Part shown: piece by piece, positions 34,094 through 42,680 of the stretch | Numbering within the stretch: the first letter of the stretch is position 1 | Layout: the number at the start of each line of letters is the position of its first letter | Assembly (NCBI RefSeq): GCF_000737325.1 | Contig: NZ_CP011125.1 | Span: forward strand, 1,798,001 to 1,862,000 | DNA: 64,000 bases | Direction: 5' to 3' | From: Sandaracinus amylolyticus | GTDB lineage: Bacteria > Myxococcota_A > Polyangia > Polyangiales > Sandaracinaceae | Notes under the pieces: generated by a model | The model's database searches: none | What the model saw: only the letters and a program-made list of their open reading frames with translations | Told to the model about the DNA's origin: nothing | Translations under genes and position numbers: made by a program

Positions 34094-36307
34094 ATGAACG
34101 CACACGACTCGCACTTGCTCACGCTCGTTGCGCGCGCGCCGCACGTCGCATTGATGCTCGATCTCGACGGAACGCTGATCCCGTTCGCCACTTCGCCCGG
34201 CGAGGCGACGGTCGACGTCGACACGCGGCAGTTGGTGGCGACGCTCGCGCGCTCGCCGGGTATCCACCTCGCCGTGGTGAGCGGCCGCAAGCGCGACGAG
34301 CTCGACGAGCGGCTCGGCGGTGTTGCCGATGCGCTGCTCGTCGCCGAGCACGGCGCCTGGAGGCGCGACGAGCACGGATGGGCACAAGTGCCGCTGCGTG
34401 GCGCAGATCCGACGCCGATCGAGCTCGCGCTCCGGAGTGTCGCGGAGCCACGAGCCGGTGCGCTCGTCGAGCGGAAGACGTGGTCGGTCTCTCTGCACTA
34501 TCGTCGGGTGCCCGTTCCGGACCGCGAGGCAGTGATCGTCGAAGCGTTCGACGCGATGGGACCCTGGCTGCGCGAGCACCCCGAGTACGAGCTGCTCGAG
34601 GGCGAGTTGGTGCTCGAAGTACGGCACCGCGACGCGCACAAGGGCAGCGCCGTCGCGTGGCTCCGCGGGCGCGTCCCCCCGGGTACCCTGTTCGTCGCGC
34701 TGGGGGACGATCGCACCGACGAGGATACGTTCGCCGCGCTCGGCGAGAGCGATCTCTCGATCGTCGTCGGCCACCCCGATCGACCGACGCGCGCCAAGGC
34801 CCGCCTCGACGACGTGCGCGCGGTGCACTCGTTCCTGCGCGCGCTGCTTCGTGCGCGCCAAGCGCGTGAGCCGAGCGGACCGATCGCGCTGCCGCGGCTC
34901 ATTCCACGGGCCCGGAGCAAGGGTGCATCCCTCGTCGTGATCTCGAACCGCTTGCCCGATGCACCGGCGAGCTCGGCGGGCGAGAGCGAGCGTGCGCGCA
35001 ACGTCGGCGGGTTGGTGTCCGGGCTCGGGCCCGCGTTGAGCGCCCGCAACGGCGTGTGGCTCGGCTGGAGCGGAGGGCGCCACGCCGATGCGCACGATCT
35101 GGCGATCGACGCGTCCTCGAGCCCGGTGCGCGCGTCGTTCGACTTCCGGCCCGAGTGGCACGCGCGCTTCTACAACGGATTCGCGAACCGCAGCCTCTGG
35201 CCCATCTTCCACGGGTTCGCCGGTCGTGCGCGCTACGACGAGAGCGAATGGAACGCGTACGTGGAGGTGAACGACGTCTTCGCACGGCAAGCGTCGAAGC
35301 TCGCGTCGCAGGCCGGAACGGTGTGGGCCCACGACTATCACCTGCTCCTGGTCGGTGCGGCGCTGCGTCGGCTCGGGCACCAGGGCCCGATCGGGCTGTT
35401 CGTGCACATCCCGTTTCCGCCGATCGATCTGTTCGAGACGATCCCCTGGGCACGTGAGCTGATCGAAGGAATGCTCGCGTTCGATCTCGTCGGGTTCCAC
35501 ACGCGCCGCTACGCGAGCAACTTCGTGCGGTGCGCGCAGGAGCTCGCGATCGGCGCGGCGCGCACGGAACGTGGGGTGCGCGCTGCCGGCCGTGAGGTGC
35601 GCGTCGGGGTGTTCCCGCTGGGCATCGATGCGACGCCGTTCGAGGCGCCGGACGAAGCGAGCGGGGACGAGATGAGCGAGCTGCAAGCGGCGCTGCGCGG
35701 GCGGAGGCTCGTGCTGGGCGTCGATCGGCTCGACTACTCGAAGGGCATCGTGGAGCGGCTCGAGGCGTTCGGGCGGATGCTCGAGCTCTTCCCCGAGTGG
35801 CGCGGCCGCGTCTCGATGCTGCAGGTCGCGGTGCCGTCGCGCGCCGACGTCCCGGAGTACGCCGAGCAGCGCAAGGCGATCGAGACGCTCGTCGGGCGCA
35901 TCAACGGCTTGCACGGAGAGGCGCATTGGGTGCCGGTTCGCTACGTCTACCGCTCGTACGGGCGTGCCCAGCTCGCGGCGCTCTATCGCGCGGCGGACGT
36001 CGGGTTCATCACGCCGCTGCGCGACGGGATGAACCTCGTCGCGAAGGAGTACGTCGCTGCGCAAGACCCCGCGAATCCGGGAGCGCTCGTGCTCTCGCGC
36101 TTCGCGGGCGCGGCCGACGAGCTCGCCGGCGCAGTCCTCACGAACCCGCACGACCGAGAGGGCATGGCGCGCGATCTGGCGCGCGCCCTCGACATGCCGC
36201 TCGACGAGCGCGTGCAGCGTCACGCACCGATGATCGCGCGAGTGAGAGCGAGCACGCCCGAGGTCTGGGCGTCCGAGCTCCTCGGCGCGCTCGAGGCAGC
36301 ACGATAG
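34094..36307 (+). CDS. Trehalose-6-phosphate phosphatase–synthase fusion (OtsB–OtsA order)
   Basis: 737 residues. Residues ~10–255 form an OtsB-type HAD phosphatase ('LMLDLDGTLIPF' with DxD, 'VVSGRKRDEL', 'FVALGDDRTDEDTF'). Residues ~285–735 form an OtsA-type GT20 synthase ('VVISNRLP', 'NVGGLVSGLG', 'WAHDYHLLLVG', 'GLFVHIPFPP', 'GVDRLDYSKGI', 'PLRDGMNLVAKEYVAAQ'), with the donor- and acceptor-binding residues kept. It should join UDP-glucose (or another NDP-glucose) to glucose-6-phosphate and dephosphorylate the product to trehalose, an osmo- and desiccation protectant. Most bacterial and eukaryotic fusions have the synthase first; here it is last. The ATG at 34094 is chosen; an in-frame TTG at 33977 is less likely. 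Confidence 0.93.
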   Translation: MNAHDSHLLTLVARAPHVALMLDLDGTLIPFATSPGEATVDVDTRQLVATLARSPGIHLAVVSGRKRDELDERLGGVADALLVAEHGAWRRDEHGWAQVPLRGADPTPIELALRSVAEPRAGALVERKTWSVSLHYRRVPVPDREAVIVEAFDAMGPWLREHPEYELLEGELVLEVRHRDAHKGSAVAWLRGRVPPGTLFVALGDDRTDEDTFAALGESDLSIVVGHPDRPTRAKARLDDVRAVHSFLRALLRARQAREPSGPIALPRLIPRARSKGASLVVISNRLPDAPASSAGESERARNVGGLVSGLGPALSARNGVWLGWSGGRHADAHDLAIDASSSPVRASFDFRPEWHARFYNGFANRSLWPIFHGFAGRARYDESEWNAYVEVNDVFARQASKLASQAGTVWAHDYHLLLVGAALRRLGHQGPIGLFVHIPFPPIDLFETIPWARELIEGMLAFDLVGFHTRRYASNFVRCAQELAIGAARTERGVRAAGREVRVGVFPLGIDATPFEAPDEASGDEMSELQAALRGRRLVLGVDRLDYSKGIVERLEAFGRMLELFPEWRGRVSMLQVAVPSRADVPEYAEQRKAIETLVGRINGLHGEAHWVPVRYVYRSYGRAQLAALYRAADVGFITPLRDGMNLVAKEYVAAQDPANPGALVLSRFAGAADELAGAVLTNPHDREGMARDLARALDMPLDERVQRHAPMIARVRASTPEVWASELLGALEAAR

Positions 36308-36422
36308 CCGCCGAGCCGCTCGTTCGTCCTCCGCCTCACAGCCGCCGGATCGCTTCAGCTGTGTCCGCCCCTGCCGGAATCCCGGACCACGTTCACGCTT
36401 CCTCCTCGATCACATCGGATCG

Positions 36423-36743
36423 GTGGAGCAGCTCGAGACCCTTCTCCTGCTGCACTCGCAGCGCGATCGCGACTGGAGCCCTGGCGAGATCGCGAAGGAG
36501 CTACGCACGGCTGCGATCTCGGCAGGGAACCGAGTCGTCGACCTGGCCGCGCGCGGCCTCCTCGCCGTCGATCAGAGTCGCTACCGTTTCGCGCCGAGCA
36601 GCGGCGAGCTCGACGCCGCAGTCGCGGAGCTCGCGAGGGTCTACCGCGAACGTCCCGTGACCGTCATCGAGATCATCTTCTCGAGACCGAGTGAGGTGAT
36701 TCGGACGTTCGCTGATGCCTTCAAGCTGCGGCGAGACGAGTGA
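36423..36743 (+). CDS. Small protein with winged-helix-like N-terminus
   Basis: 106 residues from a GTG start. Residues ~5–55 ('LETLLLLHSQRDRDWSPGEIAKELR…NRVVDLAARGLLAVDQ') look like a winged helix-turn-helix with a wing and 'LLAVDQSRYRF'. The C-terminal part has a possible amphipathic helix and a hydrophobic stretch 'VTVIEIIFSRPSEVIRTFADAFKLR' like those in small membrane-linked or anti-sigma-type partners. I do not recognise the family. It follows the trehalose gene after 115 nt on the same strand. The next 230 bp (36744–36977) hold no gene I can support, only the operator before the ArsR gene. Confidence 0.6.
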   Translation: MEQLETLLLLHSQRDRDWSPGEIAKELRTAAISAGNRVVDLAARGLLAVDQSRYRFAPSSGELDAAVAELARVYRERPVTVIEIIFSRPSEVIRTFADAFKLRRDE

Positions 36744-36954
36744 TCGCTGGCTCCATATCGCCGTCGATCGCGCTACGTCGACTGAAGGGCGCATCGGGCA
36801 GGCCACGAGACAGCGCGTGTGTCGTCCGCCGAGCGATCGAGAACGCCGCGAAGCGGATCGGCGCGCCGCACCTCATGCTGACTGGGCGGGGCCTCGGTCG
36901 GATGCAGCCTGACGCCGATCGAGCACGCGTCACGCGTGTGCCTTGACCGGTGAA

Positions 36955-36974
36955 GCGTGTAAAGCCATACACGC
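36955..36974. promoter_or_regulatory. Inverted repeat GCGTGTA-N6-TACACGC, candidate ArsR operator
   Basis: A perfect 7-bp dyad (36955–36961 and 36968–36974) ends 3 nt before the GTG of the ArsR gene. The palindrome CACGCGTG lies at 36931–36938, and a related imperfect dyad (GTGCATGGTTGTACAC) lies at 37402–37417 before the next gene. Close placement to arsR fits autoregulation. Confidence 0.5.
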
Positions 36975-36977
36975 ATC

Positions 36978-37355
36978 GTGGCGACGGAGCGAGAGCGCGC
37001 GGCGCGCGAGCTGGTGAAGGTGCTCGATTCGCGCCTCCTCTCGGCGCTCGCAGAGCCCGCGCGCGTCGAGATCGTCAAGTTCCTCTTGCTGAACGGGCCC
37101 TCCGAAGCCGGCGTGATCGCGGCGCCGCTCCCGCTCGAGCGATCGGTCGTCTCGCGTCATCTCAAAGTGCTGCTGGACGCGGGCCTGGTGAGCGCGCGCA
37201 AGGAAGGCCGGCGGCGCATCTACGACGTCGACGGCCCCGGATTCCTCGCTCGCCTCGAGGCGATCACCGCCGAGGCGCGCGCGCTCGTGATGCTGTGCTG
37301 TCCGCCTCCGGCGCTCGTGACGCTGCGCCGCAAAGCACCGGTGCGCGGCGACTGA
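36978..37355 (+). CDS. arsR: ArsR-family metal/metalloid-responsive repressor
   Basis: 125 residues. Winged helix with recognition helix 'LERSVVSRHLKVLLDAGLVSARKEGRRRIYDVD'. 'ALVMLCCPPPALVTL' near the C-terminus places two adjacent cysteines (about 110–111) that could bind As(III), but this is not the classic ELCVCDL motif. The GTG at 36978 is the best start; no strong ribosome-binding site is seen. It begins the arsenic island: membrane protein, BASS-type carrier, ArsM and SigZ follow on the same strand. Confidence 0.8.
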   Translation: MATERERAARELVKVLDSRLLSALAEPARVEIVKFLLLNGPSEAGVIAAPLPLERSVVSRHLKVLLDAGLVSARKEGRRRIYDVDGPGFLARLEAITAEARALVMLCCPPPALVTLRRKAPVRGD

Positions 37356-37428
37356 GACGACGCGGGCGGCGCGACGGTTCGGACTTCGCGCGTGCTCATT
37401 TGTGCATGGTTGTACACGGGAGAACGAA

Positions 37429-37974
37429 ATGCAGATCGACGAAGGGCTCTCTCTGATGGCGGCGCTGGTGCTCGCGGCGTTCACCGCGCTCGCCGCGATC
37501 GACGGGATCTATCTCCACCTCGTGCGCTACCGCCTCCACGCATGTCCGGAGACGCGGCGCGAGCACGCGCTGCACACCGCGCGCGCGATGCTCTTCGGTC
37601 CGATCGCGCTCGTGCTCTTCGCGTTGCCCTCGGCCGGAGCGCTCCTGTGGCTCGGCGTGGGGCTCGCCGCGGCCGACACGGTGGTGGAGCTCTGGGACGT
37701 GTTCGTGGAGCCCGACTCGCGGCGCGAGCTCGGTGGCCTGTCGCGCGGTGAGTACGTGCTGCACGTCGTGCTCACGATCTTGCGGACCGCGGCGATCGCG
37801 CTCGCGCTCGCGGCGCGTCCGGCCGAGGCCTGGGCCTGGGACGCGCCTTCGATGCTGCCGGGGCTCTCGTCGTTCGGCGCAGCGATCGCAGCCAACCTCG
37901 TCCCCGGCGCCCTCGTGATCGCCGTCGTGCACGTGTGGCTCGCCGTGCGCGGCGCGCAGTGGGCGCGAGCATGA
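37429..37974 (+). CDS. Unknown small polytopic membrane protein in the ars operon
   Basis: 181 residues with about four to five hydrophobic helices ('LMAALVLAAFTALAAIDGIYLHL', 'MLFGPIALVLFALP', 'ALLWLGVGLAAADTVVELWDVF', 'GEYVLHVVLTILRTAAIALALAA', 'IAANLVPGALVIAVVHVWL'). The charged pair 'DVFVEPDSRRELGGLSRGEYVLH' between helices resembles part of uncharacterised membrane proteins. GGGAG precedes the ATG. Its stop overlaps the start of the carrier gene by 4 nt (ATGA), so the two proteins are probably made together. I do not recognise the family. Confidence 0.7.
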   Translation: MQIDEGLSLMAALVLAAFTALAAIDGIYLHLVRYRLHACPETRREHALHTARAMLFGPIALVLFALPSAGALLWLGVGLAAADTVVELWDVFVEPDSRRELGGLSRGEYVLHVVLTILRTAAIALALAARPAEAWAWDAPSMLPGLSSFGAAIAANLVPGALVIAVVHVWLAVRGAQWARA

Positions 37975-38813
37975 CGATGCTCGAGCGCGTCGCCGCCGCG
38001 CTGCTCGTCGTCGCGTCGATGGCGGCGGTGGGGCTCGATCTCGACGCCGTGCGAGCGCGATCGATCCTCGCGCAGCGGGGGCTCCTCGCGCGGGCGATGA
38101 TCGCGACGCTCGTCGTGGTGCCGCTCACCGCCGCGGCGGTGCTCGCGCTCGCGCCGATCGACGCGGACACGCGCGTCGGGCTGACGCTCGCGGCCTGCGC
38201 TCCGGGCGGCGCGTCGGCGACCGTGCTCACGCTGCGCGCGCGGGGAGACGCCGCGCTCACGGCCGCGCTCGTGGTGCTCGCGACGTTGCTCAGCGCGCTC
38301 GCGACTCCGGCGCTCGTCGCGCTGCTCACGGGCGGTGGCTCGCGCGCATCGCTCGTCGCCGCAGCGAGCGGAGCCGGCGTCGCGATCGCGCTGCAGCTCG
38401 TGCCGCTCGGGCTCGCGGTGATCGCGCGCGCACATCTGCCGGGTGACGTGACCGTGCGTGCTGCGCGGCTCGCGAACGCGGCGTCGAACCTGCTCTTGCT
38501 CTCGTTGATCGCCGGCATCGCGATCGCGCGCTGGCGATCGGTGCTCGACGCGGGCCCGTGGACGTTCGGCGCTTCGGTGCTCCTGACGCTCGCCGGCGTC
38601 GTCGCGGCCCATCTGCTCGGGCGCGGCGCGGAGCGAGAGAGCCGCGTGGCGCTCGGGGTCTCGACGGGCGTGCGCAGCCTCTCGCTGGCGCTCGCCCTCG
38701 CGGCGACCGTGTACCCCGCGCCGCGAACGACGGAGGCGATCCTGGTGTACGGGCTCGCGATGTATCTCGTCGTCGGCGCCGCGGCCGAGCTCGCACGTCG
38801 CGCGGACCGATGA
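37971..38813 (+). CDS. BASS/ACR3-clan transporter
   Basis: 280 residues with about nine to ten hydrophobic helices. '[46 protein letters not shown]' is the core motif of the bile acid:sodium symporter superfamily, whose arsenite branch is ACR3. It lacks the ACR3-type 'GxCxA' cysteine motif in clear form, so arsenite transport is uncertain. Overlap with the preceding gene and position between arsR and arsM make a metalloid or organo-arsenical efflux role likely (inference). ATG at 37971. Confidence 0.75.
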   Translation: MTMLERVAAALLVVASMAAVGLDLDAVRARSILAQRGLLARAMIATLVVVPLTAAAVLALAPIDADTRVGLTLAACAPGGASATVLTLRARGDAALTAALVVLATLLSALATPALVALLTGGGSRASLVAAASGAGVAIALQLVPLGLAVIARAHLPGDVTVRAARLANAASNLLLLSLIAGIAIARWRSVLDAGPWTFGASVLLTLAGVVAAHLLGRGAERESRVALGVSTGVRSLSLALALAATVYPAPRTTEAILVYGLAMYLVVGAAAELARRADR

Positions 38814-38868
38814 CGATTGTCTGCGTCCTTCCGGCGGAGAGCCCGTCTTCCTCAGCAGGAGGCTCGAG

Positions 38869-39678
38869 ATGACCGACACGAAGACGATGGACGAGATCCG
38901 GGGCACCGTGCGCGAGACGTACGGAAAGATCGCGCGCGAAGGTGGCTCGTGCGGGTGCGCGCCGAGCGGTTGCTGCGGCCCGACGAGCGGAGCGCTCGGT
39001 TACAGCGACGACGAGCTCGCCGCGGTGCCGCAGGGGGCGGACATGGGGCTCGGCTGCGGCAACCCCCAGGCGATCGCGGCGCTGCGCGAGGGCGAGAGCG
39101 TGCTCGATCTCGGGGCCGGCGGAGGCTTCGATGCGCTCCTCGCGGCGCGGCAGGTCGGGCCGAAGGGGAGCGTCATCGGCGTCGACATGACGCCGGACAT
39201 GGTCTCGAAGGCGCGCGCCAACGCGACGAAGGCGGGCGCGACGAACGTCGAGTTCCGGCTCGGCGAGATCGAGCGCATGCCGGTGTCGGATGCGAGCGTC
39301 GACGTCATCATCTCCAACTGCGTGATCAACCTGTCGCCCGACAAGGCCGCCGTGTTCCGCGAGGCGTTCCGCGTGCTGCGACCGGGCGGCCGTCTCGCCA
39401 TCGCGGACGTCGTCGCGACTGCGACGCTGCCCGACGCGGTGCGCGCCGACATCGCCGCGTACACCGGGTGCGTCGCGGGTGCGGCGCACGTCGAGGAGCT
39501 CCGCGCCATGCTCACGAAGGCCGGCTTCGGCGAGGTGCGCGTCGAGGTGAAGGAAGCGTCGCGCGCGACGATCCGCGAGTGGTTCCCCGACAGCGGCGCG
39601 GAGCGCTACGTCGCATCCGCCACCATCGAAGCGGTGAAGCCCGGCAAGTCGTGCTGCGGCCCGGAGTGCTGCGCGTGA
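38869..39678 (+). CDS. arsM: Arsenite methyltransferase ArsM
   Basis: 269 residues. SAM-binding '[35 protein letters not shown]' and the As(III)-binding cysteines C63 ('GLGCGNP'), C151 ('[12 protein letters not shown]') and C201 ('YTGCVAGA') are those of ArsM. It methylates As(III) with SAM in the cytoplasm. There are extra cysteine clusters at residues 28–36 ('CGCAPSGCC') and at the end ('SCCGPECCA'), which may deliver arsenic. AGGAGG precedes the ATG. It overlaps sigZ by 4 nt (GTGA). Confidence 0.95.
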   Translation: MTDTKTMDEIRGTVRETYGKIAREGGSCGCAPSGCCGPTSGALGYSDDELAAVPQGADMGLGCGNPQAIAALREGESVLDLGAGGGFDALLAARQVGPKGSVIGVDMTPDMVSKARANATKAGATNVEFRLGEIERMPVSDASVDVIISNCVINLSPDKAAVFREAFRVLRPGGRLAIADVVATATLPDAVRADIAAYTGCVAGAAHVEELRAMLTKAGFGEVRVEVKEASRATIREWFPDSGAERYVASATIEAVKPGKSCCGPECCA

Positions 39679-40250
39679 ACGATCCCCAGGCGGAGCGCGT
39701 GTGGCGCGAGCTCGAAGGACGCCTTCGCGCGTTCGTCGCGCGTCGCGTCGCCGCGCCCGCCGACGTGGACGACGTGCTGCAGGACGTGTTCTTGCGAATG
39801 CAGCGCGGCATCGGTCAGGCACGCGATCAGGAGCGGCTCGCGCCGTGGCTCTTCCAGGTCGCGCGCAGCGCGATCGCGGAGCATCGACGCGCGCGCGCGC
39901 GCCATCCCATCGCGGGCGACGACGTGGTGATCGAAGCTGCGCCGGACGACGAGAGCGACGACGCGCTCACGCGCGAGCTCGTGGGGTGCGTCGCGCGGTT
40001 CGTCACGATGCTCCCGTCGCCGTATCGCGAGGCGATCACGCTCACCGAGATCGAAGGCGTGTCGCAGAAGGACGCCGCTGCGATGCTCGGTGTGTCGCAC
40101 TCGGGCATGAAGTCGCGCGTCCAGCGTGGGCGCGAGCAGCTCCGGCGGATGTTCGAGGAAGCGTGCGCGATCGAGCTGGATGCGCGCCGCCGAGTCACGG
40201 AGTGCACGCCGCGTGCGTGCGGAGGGTGCAAGCCCGACGAGCCGAGCTGA
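39675..40250 (+). CDS. sigZ: SigZ-type ECF RNA polymerase sigma factor
   Basis: 191 residues from a GTG that overlaps the arsM stop. Region 2 is '[18 protein letters not shown]…[19 protein letters not shown]' and region 4 is '[44 protein letters not shown]'. The tail has a Cys motif '[13 protein letters not shown]' (CxxxxxCGGC) that could sense metal or thiol state. SigZ proteins are widespread; their regulons are poorly known. Co-expression with arsM suggests arsenic response (inference). A strong hairpin overlaps its stop. Confidence 0.88.
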   Translation: MNDPQAERVWRELEGRLRAFVARRVAAPADVDDVLQDVFLRMQRGIGQARDQERLAPWLFQVARSAIAEHRRARARHPIAGDDVVIEAAPDDESDDALTRELVGCVARFVTMLPSPYREAITLTEIEGVSQKDAAAMLGVSHSGMKSRVQRGREQLRRMFEEACAIELDARRRVTECTPRACGGCKPDEPS

Positions 40251-40289
40251 CCCGGAGACCGCTCGCGTCGACGCCTGCGGTCTCGGGTC
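40249..40289. terminator. Bidirectional terminator-like hairpin between sigZ and arsC
   Basis: GACCCGGAGACCG (40249–40261) pairs with CGGTCTCGGGTC (40278–40289) over 12 bp with one bulged G and a 16-nt loop. It starts inside the sigZ stop codon and lies between convergent genes. No T-run follows. Confidence 0.55.
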
Positions 40290-40315
40290 CGGCGGACCAC
40301 GTCCCGAGTCGCGGT

Positions 40316-40738
40316 TCACGTCGACTGCGTGCCGAGCTCGCGCGCGATGCCCTCGCGGCGCACGAGGTCCTCGATGCGAGCGCGCACCTCGTCGCGAATG
40401 ACGCGGACCTCGGCGAGCGGACGTCCCTTCGGATCGGGCAGAGGCCAGTCTTCACGACGCACGCCGGGCACGACGGGGCACTGCTCGCCGCAGCCCATCG
40501 TGATCAGCATCGTCGCGCCGCGCGCGAGCTCGTCGGTGAGCAACCGAGGCGCGCGGTCGCGCAGATCGATCCCGACCTCGAGCATCGCCTCGGCGACCTC
40601 GGGGTGCACGCGCGGGCCCGGCTGCGTTCCCGCGGACACGGCGGTCGCGCGCGCCGGATCGGCGAGGTGCTCGAGCCACGCCGCGGCCATCTGCGAGCGC
40701 CCCGCATTGTGCACGCACGCGAACACGTAACGCCTCAT
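40316..40738 (-). CDS. arsC: Arsenate reductase ArsC (low-molecular-weight phosphatase type)
   Basis: 140 residues. The P-loop CX5R is 'CVHNAGRS' (C8–R14), the resolving cysteines are C83 and C87 ('MGCGEQCPVVPG') and the acid is in 'WPLPDPKG' (D102). This is the thioredoxin- or mycothiol-coupled arsenate reductase family, which reduces As(V) to As(III) for methylation or export by the neighbouring genes. It is convergent with arsM–sigZ. The ATG overlaps the stop of an aquaporin remnant by 4 nt on the same strand, a trace of an older operon. Confidence 0.93.
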   Translation of the reverse strand: MRRYVFACVHNAGRSQMAAAWLEHLADPARATAVSAGTQPGPRVHPEVAEAMLEVGIDLRDRAPRLLTDELARGATMLITMGCGEQCPVVPGVRREDWPLPDPKGRPLAEVRVIRDEVRARIEDLVRREGIARELGTQST

Positions 40739-40930
40739 TCAGCAGCCTCCGTCGGAATCGCCCGCTCCATCCATCCTACGAGCGCTGCGGCGAGGAACGC
40801 ACCCGCGAGCTGCGCGACGACGTCCGCCGGCCGCCGCGACCGTGACGGCGGGGTTCGCGAAGGACGTCGACGCGGTGAACCAATACGCGGCGGTGATGGA
40901 CGCGCCCACCGCGTACGGCGCGGCGTGTCT
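40735..40930 (-). pseudogene. Aquaporin (MIP family) remnant, 5'-truncated and frameshifted
   Basis: Minus-strand translation in one frame gives 'AAPYAVGASITAAYWFTA' running into 'STSFANPAVTV' (about 40926–40840). This is the last part of an aquaporin with the second NPA box. In another frame the sequence continues as 'VVAQLAGAFLAAALVGW' to a TGA overlapping the arsC ATG. About 14 residues between these segments, and everything before them, are missing; the lipoprotein gene ends ~70 nt upstream. Aquaglyceroporins such as AqpS sit in ars operons and export As(III), so this is likely a decayed AqpS-type partner of arsC. Confidence 0.75.
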
Positions 40931-41001
40931 TTCCGCCGCGCGATGTTCGCGAGCTCATCGCGAGTGGCCCACGCGCGCGAGAATCGGGGCCGGCCCTCTG
41001 C

Positions 41002-41880
41002 TCAGTTCGCGATGCGGAGCTCCGTGCGGCACTCGCCCTCGAGCCCGTTCCAGTGCGCGAACCGGTGCGACAACGCGAACTCGCGCAGCGTCGTCGCGCC
41101 CGTCATCCCGGGCAGATACACGAGCGGATTGCCGCTCTCGTCCGTCAGCAGCTCGCCGTCGACACCGCGGAGCCGACTCAGGCGCTGGGTCGCGAGGTCT
41201 TCCGTGGTGAGAGGGCCTTCGCCGTCCCACGCGGCGGCGAACGCCTCCGCGCGCAAGCTCGCGTTCTCGACGTACGAGTCGAAGAAGACGTGCGTCAGAT
41301 GCCACGTGATCTCGGCGCTCGCGGTGCTCGCACGCGGGATGACGATGCCTCTCGTGCCGTCGCCGGAGCTGCACTCGCGGTAGTCGACGTCGACGGGGAA
41401 CCCGAGCTCGAACGGGATCTCGCCCGGCGCGCCCTCGGGCCCGACGAGCGTGCCCTCGAGATAGAGGCTCCATCCTTCGGCGATCATCCGCTCCGCAATC
41501 GACGCATCGACACCGTCCCCGAGGCGCACGCCGTCGCGCGCCGGGCGGCTCGCGAAGCGCACCGCGTCCCAGCGCTGCGGCGCCACGCCCTCGATCGTCC
41601 ACGCCATCGCCGTCGACGGCACGAGCTCGACGAGCACGGGCTCGACGACGACGCCAGCGCTCTGGCCGCTCGCCGTCTCGAGGTGAAGGCTCTCCAGCGC
41701 GACCACCACGTGACCGAAGCGGGCTTCGTAGCCATCGGCGAAGCGCGACGCGGCGATCCCATCGCGTGCTTCGTGGCCGCCGCTGACGACGACGATCAGC
41801 GAGCCGCTCGACCTCTCCGACGTGCACGAGGCTGCGAGCATGCTCGCGAGCGCGATGGTTGGGACGAAACGACGACTCAC
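41002..41880 (-). CDS. Uncharacterised lipoprotein (last gene of the zinc-like operon)
   Basis: 292 residues. The N-terminus 'FVPTIALASMLAASCTSE' carries a lipobox-like LAASC, so the mature protein probably begins with a lipidated Cys and sits in the periplasm or outer membrane. Interior 'AMAWTIEGVAPQRWDAVRF', 'YRECSSGDGTRGIVIP' and 'ITWHLTHVFFDSYVEN' suggest an Ig-like or beta-sandwich protein with conserved His and acidic residues, but I do not recognise the family. The GTG overlaps the preceding stop (GTGA). Its place behind a TonB receptor suggests metal uptake (inference). Confidence 0.7.
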   Translation of the reverse strand: MSRRFVPTIALASMLAASCTSERSSGSLIVVVSGGHEARDGIAASRFADGYEARFGHVVVALESLHLETASGQSAGVVVEPVLVELVPSTAMAWTIEGVAPQRWDAVRFASRPARDGVRLGDGVDASIAERMIAEGWSLYLEGTLVGPEGAPGEIPFELGFPVDVDYRECSSGDGTRGIVIPRASTASAEITWHLTHVFFDSYVENASLRAEAFAAAWDGEGPLTTEDLATQRLSRLRGVDGELLTDESGNPLVYLPGMTGATTLREFALSHRFAHWNGLEGECRTELRIAN

Positions 41881-42680
41881 GGAGACACCTCCTCGATGCG
41901 CAGCGCGAACGCCTGCGGACGTGTGAGCGCCAGCTGCCAGGCGCCGTGCAGCTGGCTCGGCGCGCTCACGACGACTCGCGCAGCTCCGTGCGCCGGGTCG
42001 TGGTGCTCGGGGACGAGCGCCGCGAAGTCCACCTCCCGCAGCCACTCGCTCGCGCGCACGCCGAGCACCACGCGCACGCCGCGCTCGAGCGACCTCGCGC
42101 TCTCCGGCGGAATCTCGTCGACGCGCCGTCGCAGCGGCGTGTTCGGGATGTCGAGCCCGGCTTCGACCTCGACGATCGTCGTGCCGCGGGTCGCACGTGC
42201 ACGAACCCACGCCAGGTGACCGCGGGTGGGCCCGTCGGCGCCGAGCGTCGCGAGCGCGCCGCGCGGATGATCGAGCAGCACCGATGCGCGATCGACGCGG
42301 CTCGCCTCCGCGAGCGTCGGCCCGAGGTCGACGACGTCCGGCCGTGCCGCGTCGACGACGTGCTGATCGAGGTGCTCCGCGATCGCGTTCGTGCCCGCCT
42401 CGTTGTCGTCGCCGGCGTGCGCGAGCGCCCGCGCCGGACGCACGAGGTCGAGCAACGACGTCGAGCGCGGTCGCGGCGGGAACAGGTAGATCGCGCCGAC
42501 GACGAGCTGCGCCTCGAGCATCTCGACGACGAAGGGCGCGTCACCGACCGTCGTGACCGCGTCGATCGGCTCGGGCGCGATCTCGATCGTGATCTCCACC
42601 TCGCGTCCGCCGGTCCCGGCGATCGCGCATCCGAGCGCGGCGAGCGCGAGCAGCGACGGCACGATCGCGTTGCGGTTCAT
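41877..42680 (-). CDS. Uncharacterised lipoprotein (beta-rich)
   Basis: 267 residues. Signal 'NAIVPSLLALAALGC' ends in a lipobox (ALGC). It is mainly beta-strand ('EVEITIEIAPEPIDAVTTVGDAPFVVEMLEAQLVVGAIYLFPP'), with one His-rich stretch 'AIAEHLDQHVVD' and 'AALVPEHHDPAHGAARVVV' near the end. No family is recognised. It overlaps the TonB receptor stop by 4 nt (ATGA) and the next lipoprotein by 4 nt, so it belongs to the same operon. Periplasmic metal binding is possible but unproven. Confidence 0.7.
   Translation of the reverse strand: MNRNAIVPSLLALAALGCAIAGTGGREVEITIEIAPEPIDAVTTVGDAPFVVEMLEAQLVVGAIYLFPPRPRSTSLLDLVRPARALAHAGDDNEAGTNAIAEHLDQHVVDAARPDVVDLGPTLAEASRVDRASVLLDHPRGALATLGADGPTRGHLAWVRARATRGTTIVEVEAGLDIPNTPLRRRVDEIPPESARSLERGVRVVLGVRASEWLREVDFAALVPEHHDPAHGAARVVVSAPSQLHGAWQLALTRPQAFALRIEEVSP

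Noticed and set aside
36744-36954. Possible small genes between the winged-helix protein and arsR.
   Set aside because: Frames are short, overlap one another, have no conserved pattern and no ribosome-binding sites.
37971-38813. Naming the carrier ACR3 (arsB3).
   Set aside because: It belongs to the same superfamily but the cysteine motif typical of ACR3 is not clear, so only the superfamily label is supported.
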